64,000 nt of DNA from Pseudomonas koreensis (GCF_012986595.1 NZ_JAAQYM010000001.1:992001-1056000), one strand, 5' to 3'. Numbered from the stretch's first letter, positions 10,585 to 27,581 are shown. The notes: generated by a model not told the origin, from the sequence alone. Numbers and translations are program-made.

Positions 10585-11436
10585 TTATTCGGCTGATTCC
10601 ACGGCCGCGAGCATGCGCACCACGTCTACCGTTTCCGCCACGTCATGGACGCGCAATATACGCGCTCCTTTCACCGATGCCAGCGCAGCCAACGCCAGAC
10701 CACCGTGCAGGCGCTCGCCCACGGGACGGTTCAGCGCCTGGCCGATCATGCTTTTGCGTGAAACACCCACCAACAGCGGACGCCCCAGCGCATGCAGGGC
10801 CTCCATATGTTTGAACAAACTCAGATTGTGCTGCAGGGTTTTGGCGAAACCGAAACCGGGATCAAGAATGATCCGCTCTGCCGGAATACCCGCTGCCGCG
10901 CACCGCTCCATGCGCTCGGACAAAAACTCGCCAACTTCCCGAGTCACGTCCTGATAGTGCGGATTATCCTGCATATCACCCGGTTCGCCGAGCATATGCA
11001 TCAGGCAGACCGGCAGGCCGGTCGCCGCAGCGGCATCCAGTGCGCCATCACGGCGCAGCGAACGCACATCGTTGATCAATCCTACGCCGAGGCGTGCAGT
11101 TTCGCGCATCACCGCAGGGGTCGACGTGTCGACCGAGATGATCACGTCCAGTTCGCGATTGATCAACTCCACGATCGGCGCTACGCGCTCCAACTCTTCC
11201 AGCGGCGAAACCGCACGAGCACCAGGGCGCGTCGATTCACCGCCGACGTCGATCAACGTCGCGCCGGCTGCCACCATGGCTTCGGCGTGACGCAAGGCCA
11301 CGTCCAGCTGGCTGTAACGGCCACCGTCGGAGAAGGAATCGGGAGTGACATTAAGAATGCCCATGACATGCGTCTGGGCCAAATCAAGAACCCGGTTGCC
11401 ACAAGGCAACCGGGTCAGGGACTGAACAGAAGTCAT
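10585..11436 (-). CDS. folP: Dihydropteroate synthase
   Basis: Condenses p-aminobenzoate with dihydropterin pyrophosphate in folate synthesis; the sulfonamide target. The 283-residue TIM barrel contains [26 protein letters not shown], the DPGFGFAKT pterin-site motif and GVSRKSMIG. It lies 8 nt after ftsH and 16 nt before glmM, so these three genes are probably one transcript. Confidence 0.98.
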   Translation of the reverse strand: MTSVQSLTRLPCGNRVLDLAQTHVMGILNVTPDSFSDGGRYSQLDVALRHAEAMVAAGATLIDVGGESTRPGARAVSPLEELERVAPIVELINRELDVIISVDTSTPAVMRETARLGVGLINDVRSLRRDGALDAAAATGLPVCLMHMLGEPGDMQDNPHYQDVTREVGEFLSERMERCAAAGIPAERIILDPGFGFAKTLQHNLSLFKHMEALHALGRPLLVGVSRKSMIGQALNRPVGERLHGGLALAALASVKGARILRVHDVAETVDVVRMLAAVESAE

Positions 11437-11444
11437 TTCAAACC

Positions 11445-13364
<1,920 letters not shown>

Positions 13365-13557
13365 TTAACTACCCTCTGAAGCAAGCTCCGCTACTGGCGC
13401 GCGCTTCGCATGATATTCACCGGCCTAACTTACTACATTACCTACAACTCTGGCAGGCGCCGTCTGTAACCCTTTGTGAAACACTTTCTACACAATATTC
13501 GCTTATGCACGCGGGGCGAAATACGAAAAACCTATCACCCCACGAAAAAATCTCGTT

Positions 13558-14187
13558 TTACTCATCACCGCCGCGATACCCCCAAGCCAGCATGTATTGC
13601 TCTCGGGAACTGCCACGGGAGGAGTCTGGCTTGATCATCTGAATCTTGTCGAATTTCCGACGAGCATCCTTCAGGTACACATCAAACCCTTCGCCCTGGA
13701 AAATCTTGATCACGAAATTACCACCCGGCTTGAGGATCCGCTCTGCCAGATCAAGTGCCAGCTCACAAAGGAACATCGCCTTTGGCATGTCCACTTCGGG
13801 CGTACCACTCATATTGGGGGCCATATCGGAAATCACAAGGTCCACCTGCGAATTACCCACGGCCTCAAGGATCCGCGCGAGCACTGCATCCTCGGTGAAG
13901 TCACCCTGGATGAAGGTCACGTCCGGAATGCTGTCCATTTCCAGAATGTCCGAAGCGATCAGGCGCCCCTGACCACCGATCAGCCGACTAGTGACCTGCG
14001 ACCAGCCACCGGGCGCCGCGCCCAGGTCGACAACGCTCATGCCGGAACGGATCAGCTTGTATTTCTCCTGGATCTCCAGAAGTTTGTAACTCGCACGCGA
14101 GCGGTAGCCATCCTTCTGCGCCTGCTTCACATAAGGATCGTTGACATGTCGTTTCAGCCAACCAAGGCTTGTCTTGGAACGCGCCAT
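13558..14187 (-). CDS. rlmE: 23S rRNA 2'-O-ribose methyltransferase RlmE
   Basis: Methylates U2552 of 23S rRNA (RrmJ/FtsJ). The 209-residue Rossmann methyltransferase has the SAM motif [14 protein letters not shown] and the segments [10 protein letters not shown] and [12 protein letters not shown], which carry catalytic tetrad residues, and ends [16 protein letters not shown]. It is followed by ftsH after a 193-nt gap and diverges from yhbY. Confidence 0.97.
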   Translation of the reverse strand: MARSKTSLGWLKRHVNDPYVKQAQKDGYRSRASYKLLEIQEKYKLIRSGMSVVDLGAAPGGWSQVTSRLIGGQGRLIASDILEMDSIPDVTFIQGDFTEDAVLARILEAVGNSQVDLVISDMAPNMSGTPEVDMPKAMFLCELALDLAERILKPGGNFVIKIFQGEGFDVYLKDARRKFDKIQMIKPDSSRGSSREQYMLAWGYRGGDE

Positions 14188-14243
14188 TGGGCACCTCGAT
14201 GATTAGGGTCGTGATTTATTGGGCGGATCCACGAACCCTCGGG

Positions 14244-14262
14244 TAAAATGGCCGCCATTTTA
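14244..14262. promoter_or_regulatory. Dyad in the rlmE-yhbY divergent region
   Basis: A perfect inverted repeat TAAAATGG-CCG-CCATTTTA lies 26 nt before the yhbY start and 56 nt before the rlmE start. Each arm contains TAAAAT, a possible -10 element, so the dyad could serve divergent promoters or bind a dimeric regulator. No convincing -35 element was found on either side. Confidence 0.4.
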
Positions 14263-14288
14263 CAGAATCCAGACGAAAGGGTCAGATT

Positions 14289-14597
14289 ATGCCGCTCACT
14301 CCAGAGCAGAAGAAACAGTACAAATCCATTGGCCACCATCTGAAACCGGTTTTGACGGTGGCTGACAACGGTTTGACTGAGGGTGTGTTAGCCGAACTCG
14401 AACGCGCATTGGCGGATCACGAGCTGATCAAGATCAAGCTCAACATCCTCGATCGCGAGTCGCGCCTGGCGCACATTGCCGAACTGTGCAAGGTCGGCAA
14501 AGCAGACCTGGTACAGGTCATCGGCAAGATGGCACTGGTTTACCGCAAGAACTTCAGCGTCAACAAGCAGCTGTCGAACGTTCATCGCTTCAAGTGA
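14289..14597 (+). CDS. yhbY: YhbY family RNA-binding protein
   Basis: A single CRM (CRS1-YhbY) domain protein of 102 residues, linked in E. coli to 50S assembly. The family pattern is clear: MPLTPEQKKQYKSIGHHLKP, VADNGLTEGVLAELERAL, ELIKIKLN and the C-terminal VQVIGKMALVYRKN (GxxG-type loop region). It is transcribed away from rlmE and converges on the DUF4149 gene, whose stop lies 9 nt beyond. Confidence 0.93.
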   Translation: MPLTPEQKKQYKSIGHHLKPVLTVADNGLTEGVLAELERALADHELIKIKLNILDRESRLAHIAELCKVGKADLVQVIGKMALVYRKNFSVNKQLSNVHRFK

Positions 14598-14606
14598 TGA
14601 CAAGGG

Positions 14607-15011
14607 TCAAGGGTGTGCTTCGCGCACCCTGCCACTCGATCCCGGGACCGGCTGCAGCACCAGCACCACACCGGAAAAACCCAACACCAGAAAACTGAAT
14701 TCCTGCCAGCGCTGCGCTTCCGGCCAGCCGACACGCACTGCGACAAACATCGCACACGCGTATAACGCCATCAGCAACACCTGCCCGCGAAAATCCCGCC
14801 ATAGACTGACAAGGCCATCGGCCTTTACCAGCACCAAAGCCTGAAAAATCACGCAGGCGGCGGCGAATCCCACCACCGGCACTTGTACTGCGCTTGCCAC
14901 CTCATCGATCAACAGCGGTGCCAGACCAATTCTGTCCAACACCGACTGCAAACCGAGATGAATCAACCAGAAGCCGCCGACCCACAACGTTTGGGTCAGT
15001 TGCCAAAGCAT
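14607..15011 (-). CDS. DUF4149-type small integral membrane protein
   Basis: A 134-residue hydrophobic protein of unknown role, starting MLWQLTQTLWVGGFWLIHLG at the ATG 15009-15011. Four membrane segments are visible (about 4-24, 44-64, 76-96, 105-125), the layout of the DUF4149 family often found next to greA in pseudomonads. It starts 28 nt after greA. A longer reading would begin inside greA and pass through a perfect hairpin, so it was not used. Confidence 0.8.
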   Translation of the reverse strand: MLWQLTQTLWVGGFWLIHLGLQSVLDRIGLAPLLIDEVASAVQVPVVGFAAACVIFQALVLVKADGLVSLWRDFRGQVLLMALYACAMFVAVRVGWPEAQRWQEFSFLVLGFSGVVLVLQPVPGSSGRVREAHP

Positions 15012-15034
15012 GGCGCCCGCTTGTAGCGGGCGCC
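15012..15034 (-). promoter_or_regulatory. Hairpin abutting the start codon of the DUF4149 gene
   Basis: A perfect 9-bp stem GGCGCCCGC/GCGGGCGCC with a 5-nt loop ends directly before the ATG of the downstream gene and fills the place of its Shine-Dalgarno site. No T tract follows, so it is more likely to limit translation, or stabilise the greA mRNA end, than to terminate. Confidence 0.55.
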
Positions 15035-15039
15035 TGCCT

Positions 15040-15512
15040 TCAGATGTGACGGACTTCGACAATCTCATACTCGATATCGCCGCCCGGTGTTTTCACGACA
15101 ACCGTGTCGCCCTCTTCCTTTGCAATCAAGGCGCGGGCGATCGGCGAGCCGACCGAAATCTTGCCGAGCTTGATGTCCGCCTCATCCTCACCCACGATCT
15201 GGTAAGTCACGCTTTCATCGGTCTCGACGTTGGCGATCTCGACGGTAGTGCCGAAAATCACTTTGCCGGTGTGCGGAATGGTCGTCACATCGATGATCAC
15301 GGCATTCTGCATGCGACCTTCGATGTCACGGATCCGCGCCTCGACCATGCCCTGCTGTTCGCGGGCGGCATGGTATTCGGCGTTTTCCTTCAGGTCACCC
15401 AACTCGCGGGCCGTACCGATGTCCTGGCTGAGCTTCGGACGAACGACCTTGGTCAGATGAGCGTGTTCTTCTTCCAGGGCTTTCGCGCCCTGGACGGTCA
15501 TTGGGTATTTGA

Positions 15513-15516
<4 letters not shown>
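15040..15516 (-). CDS. greA: Transcription elongation factor GreA
   Basis: Secondary-channel factor that stimulates RNA polymerase to cleave backtracked transcripts. The 158 residues comprise an N-terminal coiled-coil hairpin with the acidic tip ([16 protein letters not shown]) and a C-terminal FKBP-like domain ([17 protein letters not shown]). Its ATG overlaps the carB stop in an ATGA, so it is coupled to carAB. Confidence 0.98.
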
Positions 15517-18734
<3,218 letters not shown>

Positions 18735-18788
18735 GGGTTTGTCACTCAAATCCGCAGGTCAGTCGGCAAGCCGTCTTGATCGATTTCT

Positions 18789-18836
18789 GAAGCCCTGAGG
18801 GGCGCCACCGGTGTCGGGGCCGCCCTCGAGGGCTTC
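18789..18836 (-). other. Long hairpin between carA and carB
   Basis: Outer arms GAAGCCCT (18829-18836 read on minus) and AGGGCTTC (18789-18796) enclose a second pairing GGCG/CGCC. There is no T tract. It occupies the 126-nt gap between carA and carB and probably stabilises or processes the dicistronic mRNA. Confidence 0.5.
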
Positions 18837-18860
18837 TCGCTACAGTCTCAAGGCGAACGC

Positions 18861-19997
18861 TTAGCGTCGCTTGGCCATCTCGTTGATGAAGCGGTCGAAC
18901 AGTGGAGCCACATCGTTCGGGCCCGGGCTCGCTTCAGGGTGGCCCTGGAAGCTGAACGCGCTCTTGTCGGTGCGCTCGATGCCTTGCAGGGTGCCGTCGA
19001 ACAGCGATTTGTGGATCGCGCGCACGTTGGCTGGCAGGGTCGCTTCGTCAACCGCGAAACCGTGGTTCTGGCTGGTGATCATCACCACGCCAGTGTCCAG
19101 ATCCTGAACCGGGTGGTTGGCACCGTGGTGGCCGTGGCCCATTTTCAGGGTCTTGGCGCCGGAGGCCAGGGCCAGCAACTGGTGACCGAGGCAGATGCCG
19201 AATACCGGAATCTCGGTTTCCAGCACGTCCTTGATCGCCTTGATCGCGTAATCACATGGCTCCGGGTCACCAGGGCCGTTGGACAGGAACACGCCGTCCG
19301 GCTTGAGGGCCAGCACGTCGGCCGCCGGGGTTTGCGCCGGCACCACAGTGACGCGGCAGCCGCGCTCGACCAGCATGCGCAGGATATTGACCTTGACGCC
19401 GTAGTCGTAGGCAACCACGTGATAAGGCAGCTCGGAGGCATCGATGGTCGCGTGGCTGTCGGTCTTCAAGTCCCAGACAGTGGAGCGCCATTCGTACTGT
19501 TCTTTAGTGCTGACGACTTTCGCCAGGTCCATGCCTTTCAGGCCCGGGAAGCCTTGCGCAGCGGCAATTGCCGCTTCTTCGGAGATGTTGTCGCCGGCCA
19601 TGATGCAGCCGTTCTGTGCGCCTTTCTCGCGCAGGATGCGGGTCAGGCGACGGGTGTCGATACCGGCGATCGCCACAACGTTGTTGGCTTTCAGGTAGTC
19701 GGAAAGAGACATCGTGTTACGCCAGTTGCTCGCTACCAGCGGCAGGTCACGGATGACCAGGCCAGCGGACCAGACGCGGTCGGACTCGGCGTCTTCCGGC
19801 GTGGTGCCGGTGTTGCCGATGTGCGGGTAAGTCAGGGTAACGATCTGTTGGGCGTAGGAAGGATCGGTAAGGATTTCCTGATAGCCGGTCATTGCGGTGT
19901 TGAACACCACCTCACCAACGGTTTGACCGTCGGCTCCAATGGCTTCGCCGCGAAAAATGCTGCCATCAGCAAGGGCGAGTATGGCTGGCTTAGTCAA
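18861..19997 (-). CDS. carA: Carbamoyl-phosphate synthase small chain
   Basis: Glutaminase subunit that channels ammonia to CarB. From a TTG start at 19995-19997 the protein has 378 residues, [24 protein letters not shown] Shine-Dalgarno lies 5 nt before the TTG, while the in-frame ATG eight codons upstream has none. The C-terminal class I amidotransferase domain carries the nucleophile in FGICLGHQ (about residue 268) and the His-Glu pair in [11 protein letters not shown]. Leader hairpins point to transcriptional control. Confidence 0.97.
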   Translation of the reverse strand: MTKPAILALADGSIFRGEAIGADGQTVGEVVFNTAMTGYQEILTDPSYAQQIVTLTYPHIGNTGTTPEDAESDRVWSAGLVIRDLPLVASNWRNTMSLSDYLKANNVVAIAGIDTRRLTRILREKGAQNGCIMAGDNISEEAAIAAAQGFPGLKGMDLAKVVSTKEQYEWRSTVWDLKTDSHATIDASELPYHVVAYDYGVKVNILRMLVERGCRVTVVPAQTPAADVLALKPDGVFLSNGPGDPEPCDYAIKAIKDVLETEIPVFGICLGHQLLALASGAKTLKMGHGHHGANHPVQDLDTGVVMITSQNHGFAVDEATLPANVRAIHKSLFDGTLQGIERTDKSAFSFQGHPEASPGPNDVAPLFDRFINEMAKRR

Positions 19998-20041
19998 GAA
20001 GACCTCCCGTAAATAACGCATGAAAGGGCAATCGCAGGTTG

Positions 20042-20080
20042 TAAAAAAGCGGAGTGACGTATGGACACGTCACCCCGCTT
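20042..20080 (-). terminator. Intrinsic terminator in the carA leader (candidate attenuator)
   Basis: On the minus strand a 14-bp stem, AAGCGGGGTGACGT against ACGTCACTCCGCTT (one G-U pair), with a 6-nt loop is followed by TTTTAC after the paired AA/TT. It lies 45 nt before the carA TTG and 126 nt beyond the separate dapB terminator, so it should act on transcripts that begin in the dapB-carA gap. Confidence 0.85.
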
Positions 20081-20205
20081 CTTCACTGAATTATTCTGCG
20101 CGCTTTTAGTGGACACACTAAAGCTGTAGCTTACAGAAAAAGGCTTTTTTGGTCCACCGCTAAAGAGCCTTAAAGGCCGGAGAATGCGACAGGCCGTCGC
20201 GCGGT

Positions 20206-20241
20206 AGAGAAAAACCAGCGCAAACAGGGCGTTTGCGCTGG
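20206..20241 (-). terminator. Rho-independent terminator of dapB
   Basis: On the minus strand the perfect 11-bp stem CCAGCGCAAAC/GTTTGCGCTGG with a 5-nt loop is followed by TTTTTCTCT. It starts 14 nt after the dapB stop and closes the grpE-dnaK-dnaJ-dapB group. Confidence 0.88.
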
Positions 20242-20254
20242 GTAAAACAGTCAA

Positions 20255-21070
<816 letters not shown>

Positions 21071-22195
21071 TTACAGATCGCCGAAGAAGCGCTTCACACC
21101 ATCGAACCAACCGGTGGTTTTCGGCGAGTGGCTGTTGTCGTCCGCCAGGGAGCTGCGGAACTCTTCGAGCAATTCGCGCTGACGACGATTCAGGTTGACC
21201 GGGGTTTCGACGGCCACACGGCACATCAGGTCGCCCGCACCACCGCCCCGCACCGGCGCTACACCTTTGCCGCGCACGCGGAACTGCTTGCCGGTCTGGG
21301 TGCCTTCAGGGATTTTCAGTTTGACCCGACCGTCGAGGGTCGGAATTTCCAGCTCGCCGCCGAGTGCCGCATCGACGAAGCTGATCGGCACTTCGCAGAA
21401 CAGATGTTTGCCATCGCGCTGGAAGATGTCGTGCTCGCGCACGTTGATGACGACATACAGATCGCCCGTCGGGCCACCCTGCGTACCAGCCTCGCCTTCG
21501 CCGGACAGGCGAATGCGGTCACCGGTATCGACGCCAGCCGGCACCTTGACCGACAGGGTCTTGTACTCTTCTACGCGACCGTCGCCGTGGCAGGAGTCGC
21601 ACGGATCGGAAATGATCTTGCCCTGGCCATGGCAGCGCGGGCAGGTCTGCTGCACCGAGAAGAAACCTTGCTGCATACGCACTTGGCCGATACCGCCGCA
21701 GGTCGGGCACGTCGATGGCGACGAACCTTTCTTCGCGCCGGAACCGTCGCACGGCTTGCAGTTGACCAGTGTCGGAACGCGGATATTCACGGTGGTGCCA
21801 CGTACCGCTTCTTCCAGATTCAGCTCCAGGGTGTAGCGCAAATCGCTGCCACGCTGGGCGCCGCCACGGGAACCGCCGCGACCGCCACCGAAGAAATCAC
21901 TGAAGACATCGCCAAAGATGTCAGAGAAATTCTGCCCGCCGAATCCGGCGCCACCACCACCCATGCTCGGGTCGATGCCGGCGTGACCGTACTGGTCGTA
22001 CGCCGCGCGCTTGCTGGAATCGGACAATACTTCGTAGGCCTCGTTGGCCTCTTTGAACAGTTCTTCCGACGCTTTGTCATCGGGATTACGGTCAGGGTGG
22101 TGCTTCATCGCCAGACGACGATAGGCCTTCTTCAGGTCCGCATCGCTTGCGCCACGCTCAACACCCAACACTTCGTAATAGTCACGCTTTGCCAT
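21071..22195 (-). CDS. dnaJ: Chaperone DnaJ
   Basis: Hsp40 co-chaperone that delivers substrates to DnaK and triggers its ATPase. The 374 residues contain the J domain with [11 protein letters not shown] (HPD loop, about 32-34), a Gly/Phe-rich linker, four CxxCxGxG zinc repeats ([32 protein letters not shown]) and the substrate-binding C-terminal domains. It lies 297 nt after dnaK; that gap carries a REP-like palindrome but no clear promoter. Confidence 0.98.
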   Translation of the reverse strand: MAKRDYYEVLGVERGASDADLKKAYRRLAMKHHPDRNPDDKASEELFKEANEAYEVLSDSSKRAAYDQYGHAGIDPSMGGGGAGFGGQNFSDIFGDVFSDFFGGGRGGSRGGAQRGSDLRYTLELNLEEAVRGTTVNIRVPTLVNCKPCDGSGAKKGSSPSTCPTCGGIGQVRMQQGFFSVQQTCPRCHGQGKIISDPCDSCHGDGRVEEYKTLSVKVPAGVDTGDRIRLSGEGEAGTQGGPTGDLYVVINVREHDIFQRDGKHLFCEVPISFVDAALGGELEIPTLDGRVKLKIPEGTQTGKQFRVRGKGVAPVRGGGAGDLMCRVAVETPVNLNRRQRELLEEFRSSLADDNSHSPKTTGWFDGVKRFFGDL

Positions 22196-22418
22196 AAGTC
22201 ATTTGCACTCTTGAGGACGTCCGGCAAACCCCTCCTGAGGATGGCCAAACTCGTTGAGCCCCAATACAGGCCCGGACCCAACTCACGTCAATTCAACGAT
22301 CCTGGTCTTTGTTTCTTGTGGTACTTGCGGCGCGAAAAGCAGGAGCATTTCCGGCCATACCAGCAACACACGAGGCTTGTCGCATGCTGTAAAAATTCAC
22401 GTATTCCAGATACGCCAA

Positions 22419-22438
22419 CGCGGGAGCAAGCTCCCGCG
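22419..22438. repeat. REP-like palindrome between dnaK and dnaJ
   Basis: CGCGGGAGC-AA-GCTCCCGCG, a perfect 9-bp stem of the GGGAGCAAGCTCCC kind common between pseudomonad genes. No T tract follows. The rest of the 297-nt dnaK-dnaJ gap shows nothing recognisable. Confidence 0.6.
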
Positions 22439-22492
22439 CGGCGACATCCTACCAGTCACCGCCGCAAGGCAGTCAACCGGCCGACCAACAAC

Positions 22493-24409
<1,917 letters not shown>

Positions 24410-24487
24410 GTTCACTCTCCCGAAACTTTGGATTTTTTTGCCGCAGCAGTGGTGGCTAACTGCGGTAATACTTAAACGCTTGACTTC

Positions 24488-24516
24488 TAAATGGGGGCCT
24501 TGCGGCTAATTTCAAG
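24488..24516 (-). promoter_or_regulatory. Sigma-32 heat-shock promoter of dnaK
   Basis: On the minus strand CTTGAAA (24510-24516) and CCCCATTTA (24488-24496) are separated by 13 nt, a full match to the sigma-32 consensus CTTGAAA / CCCCATnT. The -35 element overlaps the grpE stop codon (GCTTGAAA). Confidence 0.85.
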
Positions 24517-25078
24517 CCTTCTCGTCAATCGAAGGCGAAATCGGTGCTGGCGCCTTGCTGACCACAACCATCGCCGGACGCAGCAGGCGGCCGTTGAGCT
24601 GATAGCCCTTCTGGAACACCTTCAGAACGCTGTTCGGTTCGACGTCGGCGCTTTCCTGCATGGCCATCGCCTGATGGTGAACAGCGTTGAACGGTTCGCC
24701 ATGCGGATCGATCGCTTCAAGCTGGTAGCGCTTGAGGGTGTCGTGGAACATTTTCAGGGTCAGCTCGATGCCTTCGCGCATCGGACGGATGCTTTCGTCG
24801 TCCGGGCTCGACAGCTCGAGGCCGCGCTCCAGGCTGTCAACGATCGGCAGCAGGTCACTGGCAAACTTTTCCAGCGCAAACTTGTGCGCCTTCTCGACAT
24901 CCTGCTCGGCACGACGGCGGACGTTCTGCAGATCGGCAGCTACGCGCAGCGACTGATCCTGCGCGGCGGCCAACTGCTCTTCGAGCACTTGTACACGGGT
25001 CGCCAGGTCGTCACCCGAAGTCTCGGGCGCCTGATTGGCTTCTGGATTTTGCGTATCTACTGTCTGTTCGTCAGCCAT
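24512..25078 (-). CDS. grpE: Nucleotide exchange factor GrpE
   Basis: Releases ADP from DnaK and acts as a thermosensor. The 188 residues comprise a Glu/Gln-rich N-terminus, a long coiled coil (about 25-90, [20 protein letters not shown]), the four-helix region ending [14 protein letters not shown] and the C-terminal beta domain ([17 protein letters not shown]). AAAGGAGAATTCT precedes the ATG. It heads the grpE-dnaK-dnaJ group behind a sigma-32 promoter and diverges from recN. Confidence 0.97.
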   Translation of the reverse strand: MADEQTVDTQNPEANQAPETSGDDLATRVQVLEEQLAAAQDQSLRVAADLQNVRRRAEQDVEKAHKFALEKFASDLLPIVDSLERGLELSSPDDESIRPMREGIELTLKMFHDTLKRYQLEAIDPHGEPFNAVHHQAMAMQESADVEPNSVLKVFQKGYQLNGRLLRPAMVVVSKAPAPISPSIDEKA

Positions 25079-25130
25079 AGAATTCTCCTTTCAATTACGT
25101 CCGCGAGCAGTACTCGCGCTTCTGCCCCGA

Positions 25131-25159
25131 TATATGGGGCCGCAAAATCAGGCTTCAAG
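25131..25159 (-). promoter_or_regulatory. Sigma-32 heat-shock promoter of grpE
   Basis: On the minus strand CTTGAAG (25153-25159) and CCCCATATA (25131-25139) are separated by 13 nt, one mismatch from the sigma-32 consensus. Start of transcription would lie about 45 nt before the grpE ATG. Confidence 0.85.
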
Positions 25160-25278
25160 GGCCTGCAATGATTAACCCTACAAAAAAGTGCTGCATTGTC
25201 ATTCCAGGTCGAACTAAGCATTTGATCGGATCAAGCAAATCGAGCTAAGCGAGCCCATTGTCAGTCCGAAACAAAACA

Positions 25279-25294
25279 CTGTATAAATAACCAG
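25279..25294 (+). promoter_or_regulatory. LexA box of recN
   Basis: CTGTATAAATAACCAG matches the SOS box CTG-N10-CAG with an AT-rich TATA core. It lies 24 nt before the recN ATG, where LexA would block transcription. Confidence 0.85.
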
Positions 25295-25318
25295 ACCTAA
25301 AGCCTGGGAGCGGCCTTT

Positions 25319-26992
25319 ATGCTGGTGCACCTGTCCGTACACAACTACGCCATCGTTGAACATCTCGATCTCGAACTCGATCGCGGGATGAGCGTGATCA
25401 CAGGGGAAACCGGCGCCGGCAAGTCGATCATGCTCGACGCGCTGGGCCTGACCCTTGGTGATCGCGCCGACAGCGGCGTGGTCCGCCCTGGCGCAGACAA
25501 GGCCGACATCCTGGCCACCTTCGACCTGGTCGACATCCCCGAGGCCCATGCCTGGCTGGCCGAACGTGACCTTGAAAGCGACGGCCCGTGCATCCTGCGC
25601 CGGGTCATTACCGCCGAAGGCCGTTCACGCGGCTATATCAATGGCACGCCCTGCCCGCTCGGCGATCTCAAGGCCCTCGGCGAACTGCTGATCGATATCC
25701 ACAGCCAGCACGAACACCAGTCGCTGCTGAAGACCGATACCCACCGGCGCCTGCTCGATGAATATGCTGGCGCGACCGATCTGGCCCGCCAGGTGCAACT
25801 GGCCGCCCAGCGCTGGCGCCAGACCCGCCAGGAACTGGAGCGTCTCTCCAACTCCGGCGACGAACAGCGCGCGCGCCATCAATTGCTCAGCTACCAGCTC
25901 GAGGAACTGGAAAACCTCGGTCTCGGCGAAAACGAGCTGGAGCAGCTGGAGCAGGAACACAAGAACCTGACCAACGCCGAAACCCTGCTCGGCATTTGCC
26001 GACAAGTGGTCGAGCAGTGCAGCGAGAGTGATTCCGGCAATGTGCTGAACGCGCTGACCGCCAGCCTCAACCGCCTGTCGAGCGTAAACAACTCGATTGG
26101 TGCGTTGGGCGAAGCCAGCAGCCTGCTGACCAGCGCGCAGATTCAGGTCGAAGAGGCAGTCGGCGAGCTCAATCGCTTCCTCGACAACTTCGATGCCGAT
26201 CCGGCGCGTCTGCAATATCTGGAAGAACGCCTCGACGCGATCTACACCCTGGCACGCAAGCACCGCATCCAGCCGACCGAAGTCGCCGAGATGCAACAGA
26301 AACTGCTCGATGAAATCGAGACATTGAACGCCAATGATGAATCCATCGAACGCCTGGGTGAGGAACTGGCCTCCTATGCCCGTCATTATCAGGAGAAGGC
26401 TCGCGAGCTGAGCGACCTGCGCCATCAGGCGGCCGGCAGCCTCGCCAGCGCAGTGGAGCAAGAAATCCAGCGCCTGGGCATGCCGGGTGGTCGTTTCACC
26501 ATCGAATTACGCGCCAACAGCAGCGATGAGTTGCTGCCTAACGGCCTGGAACAAGTCGAACTGCTGGTCAGTGCCAACCCTGGTCAACCGCTGAAGGCAC
26601 TGGCCAAAGTAGCGTCGGGTGGCGAGCTGTCGCGGATCAGCTTGGCGATTCAGGTGATCACCGCACAAACCTCACGGGTGCCGACGCTGGTATTCGACGA
26701 AGTGGACGTGGGCATCGGCGGGCCAACGGCGGAGATTGTCGGCCAGTTGCTGCGCCGCCTCGGTGAGCGCGGGCAAGTATTGACCGTGACGCACTTGCCG
26801 CAAGTGGCGGCGCAAGGGCATCAGCATCTGTTCGTACACAAGGTGCGCGGCGATCAAGCGACTCATACCGCCGTGTCCAAACTGAGCAAGAACGACCGTA
26901 TAGAAGAAGTGGCGCGGATGCTCGGTGGCATAGACCTGACCAAAGAATCCCTGGCTCACGCGAAAAAGATGGTGGTCACCGCAAAGGCCTGA
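25319..26992 (+). CDS. recN: DNA repair protein RecN
   Basis: SMC-like ATPase for double-strand-break repair. The 557 residues have Walker A GETGAGKS (29-36), a central coiled coil (about 150-390), the ABC signature region KVASGGELSRISLA, Walker B FDEVDVGIGG and the late LTVTHLPQVAA. GGGAG precedes the ATG by 8 nt. The LexA box directly upstream predicts SOS induction, as known for recN. Confidence 0.97.
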   Translation: MLVHLSVHNYAIVEHLDLELDRGMSVITGETGAGKSIMLDALGLTLGDRADSGVVRPGADKADILATFDLVDIPEAHAWLAERDLESDGPCILRRVITAEGRSRGYINGTPCPLGDLKALGELLIDIHSQHEHQSLLKTDTHRRLLDEYAGATDLARQVQLAAQRWRQTRQELERLSNSGDEQRARHQLLSYQLEELENLGLGENELEQLEQEHKNLTNAETLLGICRQVVEQCSESDSGNVLNALTASLNRLSSVNNSIGALGEASSLLTSAQIQVEEAVGELNRFLDNFDADPARLQYLEERLDAIYTLARKHRIQPTEVAEMQQKLLDEIETLNANDESIERLGEELASYARHYQEKARELSDLRHQAAGSLASAVEQEIQRLGMPGGRFTIELRANSSDELLPNGLEQVELLVSANPGQPLKALAKVASGGELSRISLAIQVITAQTSRVPTLVFDEVDVGIGGPTAEIVGQLLRRLGERGQVLTVTHLPQVAAQGHQHLFVHKVRGDQATHTAVSKLSKNDRIEEVARMLGGIDLTKESLAHAKKMVVTAKA

Positions 26993-27019
26993 CCTCAGAT
27001 TCAGGTACGACAGAAAGCA

Positions 27020-27045
27020 CGAAGGCGACCCTTGGGTCGCCTTCG
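27020..27045. terminator. Bidirectional terminator between recN and fur
   Basis: CGAAGGCGACCC-TT-GGGTCGCCTTCG is a perfect 12-bp stem in the gap between the convergent recN and fur. T-rich stretches are weak on both sides (TTCGTTT on plus). Confidence 0.7.
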
Positions 27046-27079
27046 TTCGTTTCGCGAACCTGAAATTCGCGCGACATGC

Positions 27080-27484
27080 TTACTTTTTCTTGCGGACGTA
27101 CAGCACCAGATTGTGATCAACCATTTCGAAGCCATGCTTCTCGACGATCGATTTTTGAAGTTTTTCGATTTCTTCGTCGAAGAATTCGATGACTTCACCC
27201 GACTCCACGTTGACCATATGGTCGTGGTGGCCACCGTCGGCCAATTCGAATACCGCGTGGCCACCGTCGAAGTTGTGACGGACCACGAGGCCAGCGGCTT
27301 CGAACTGGGTCAGAACACGGTAAACCGTGGCCAGACCGACGTCCTCGCCCGCTTCCATCAACGCCTTGTAGACGTCCTCGGCACTCATGTGACGCTGCTC
27401 GGTAGAGTCAAGCATTTGCAGGATCTTGACCCGTGGCAGGGTCACTTTGAGGCCGGCTTTGCGTAGTTCGCTATTTTCAACCAT
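27080..27484 (-). CDS. fur: Ferric uptake regulator Fur
   Basis: Iron-responsive repressor. The 134 residues have an N-terminal winged helix (PRVKILQMLDSTEQRHMSAE, VGLATVYRVLTQFEAAGLV) and a C-terminal metal-binding dimerisation domain with GGHHDHMVNVESGEVIEF. The cysteine pair seen in many Fur proteins is absent, as in other pseudomonad Fur proteins. It diverges from bamE with only 97 nt between starts, so promoters overlap. Confidence 0.97.
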   Translation of the reverse strand: MVENSELRKAGLKVTLPRVKILQMLDSTEQRHMSAEDVYKALMEAGEDVGLATVYRVLTQFEAAGLVVRHNFDGGHAVFELADGGHHDHMVNVESGEVIEFFDEEIEKLQKSIVEKHGFEMVDHNLVLYVRKKK

Positions 27485-27507
27485 GGTCAGCTTTCTCGCG
27501 ATGCTGC

Positions 27508-27536
27508 TTCGCAGCTTCTCTTAATGCGGGTATGAT
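27508..27536 (+). promoter_or_regulatory. Likely sigma-70 promoter of bamE
   Basis: TTCGCA and TATGAT are 17 nt apart, with the -10 element 46 nt before the bamE ATG. It lies in the short divergent fur-bamE gap. Confidence 0.45.
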
Positions 27537-27581
27537 CGGCGTTTACGTTGTCCCAGCCAAGATAGTGGAAGTCGCCCACCG

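Noticed and set aside
19994..20254. An 86-codon frame between dapB and carA as a leader peptide
   Set aside because: It runs through both terminator hairpins and has no ribosome site.
25214..25549. A 111-codon minus-strand frame overlapping the recN start
   Set aside because: Antisense to recN and across the LexA box; no supporting signal.
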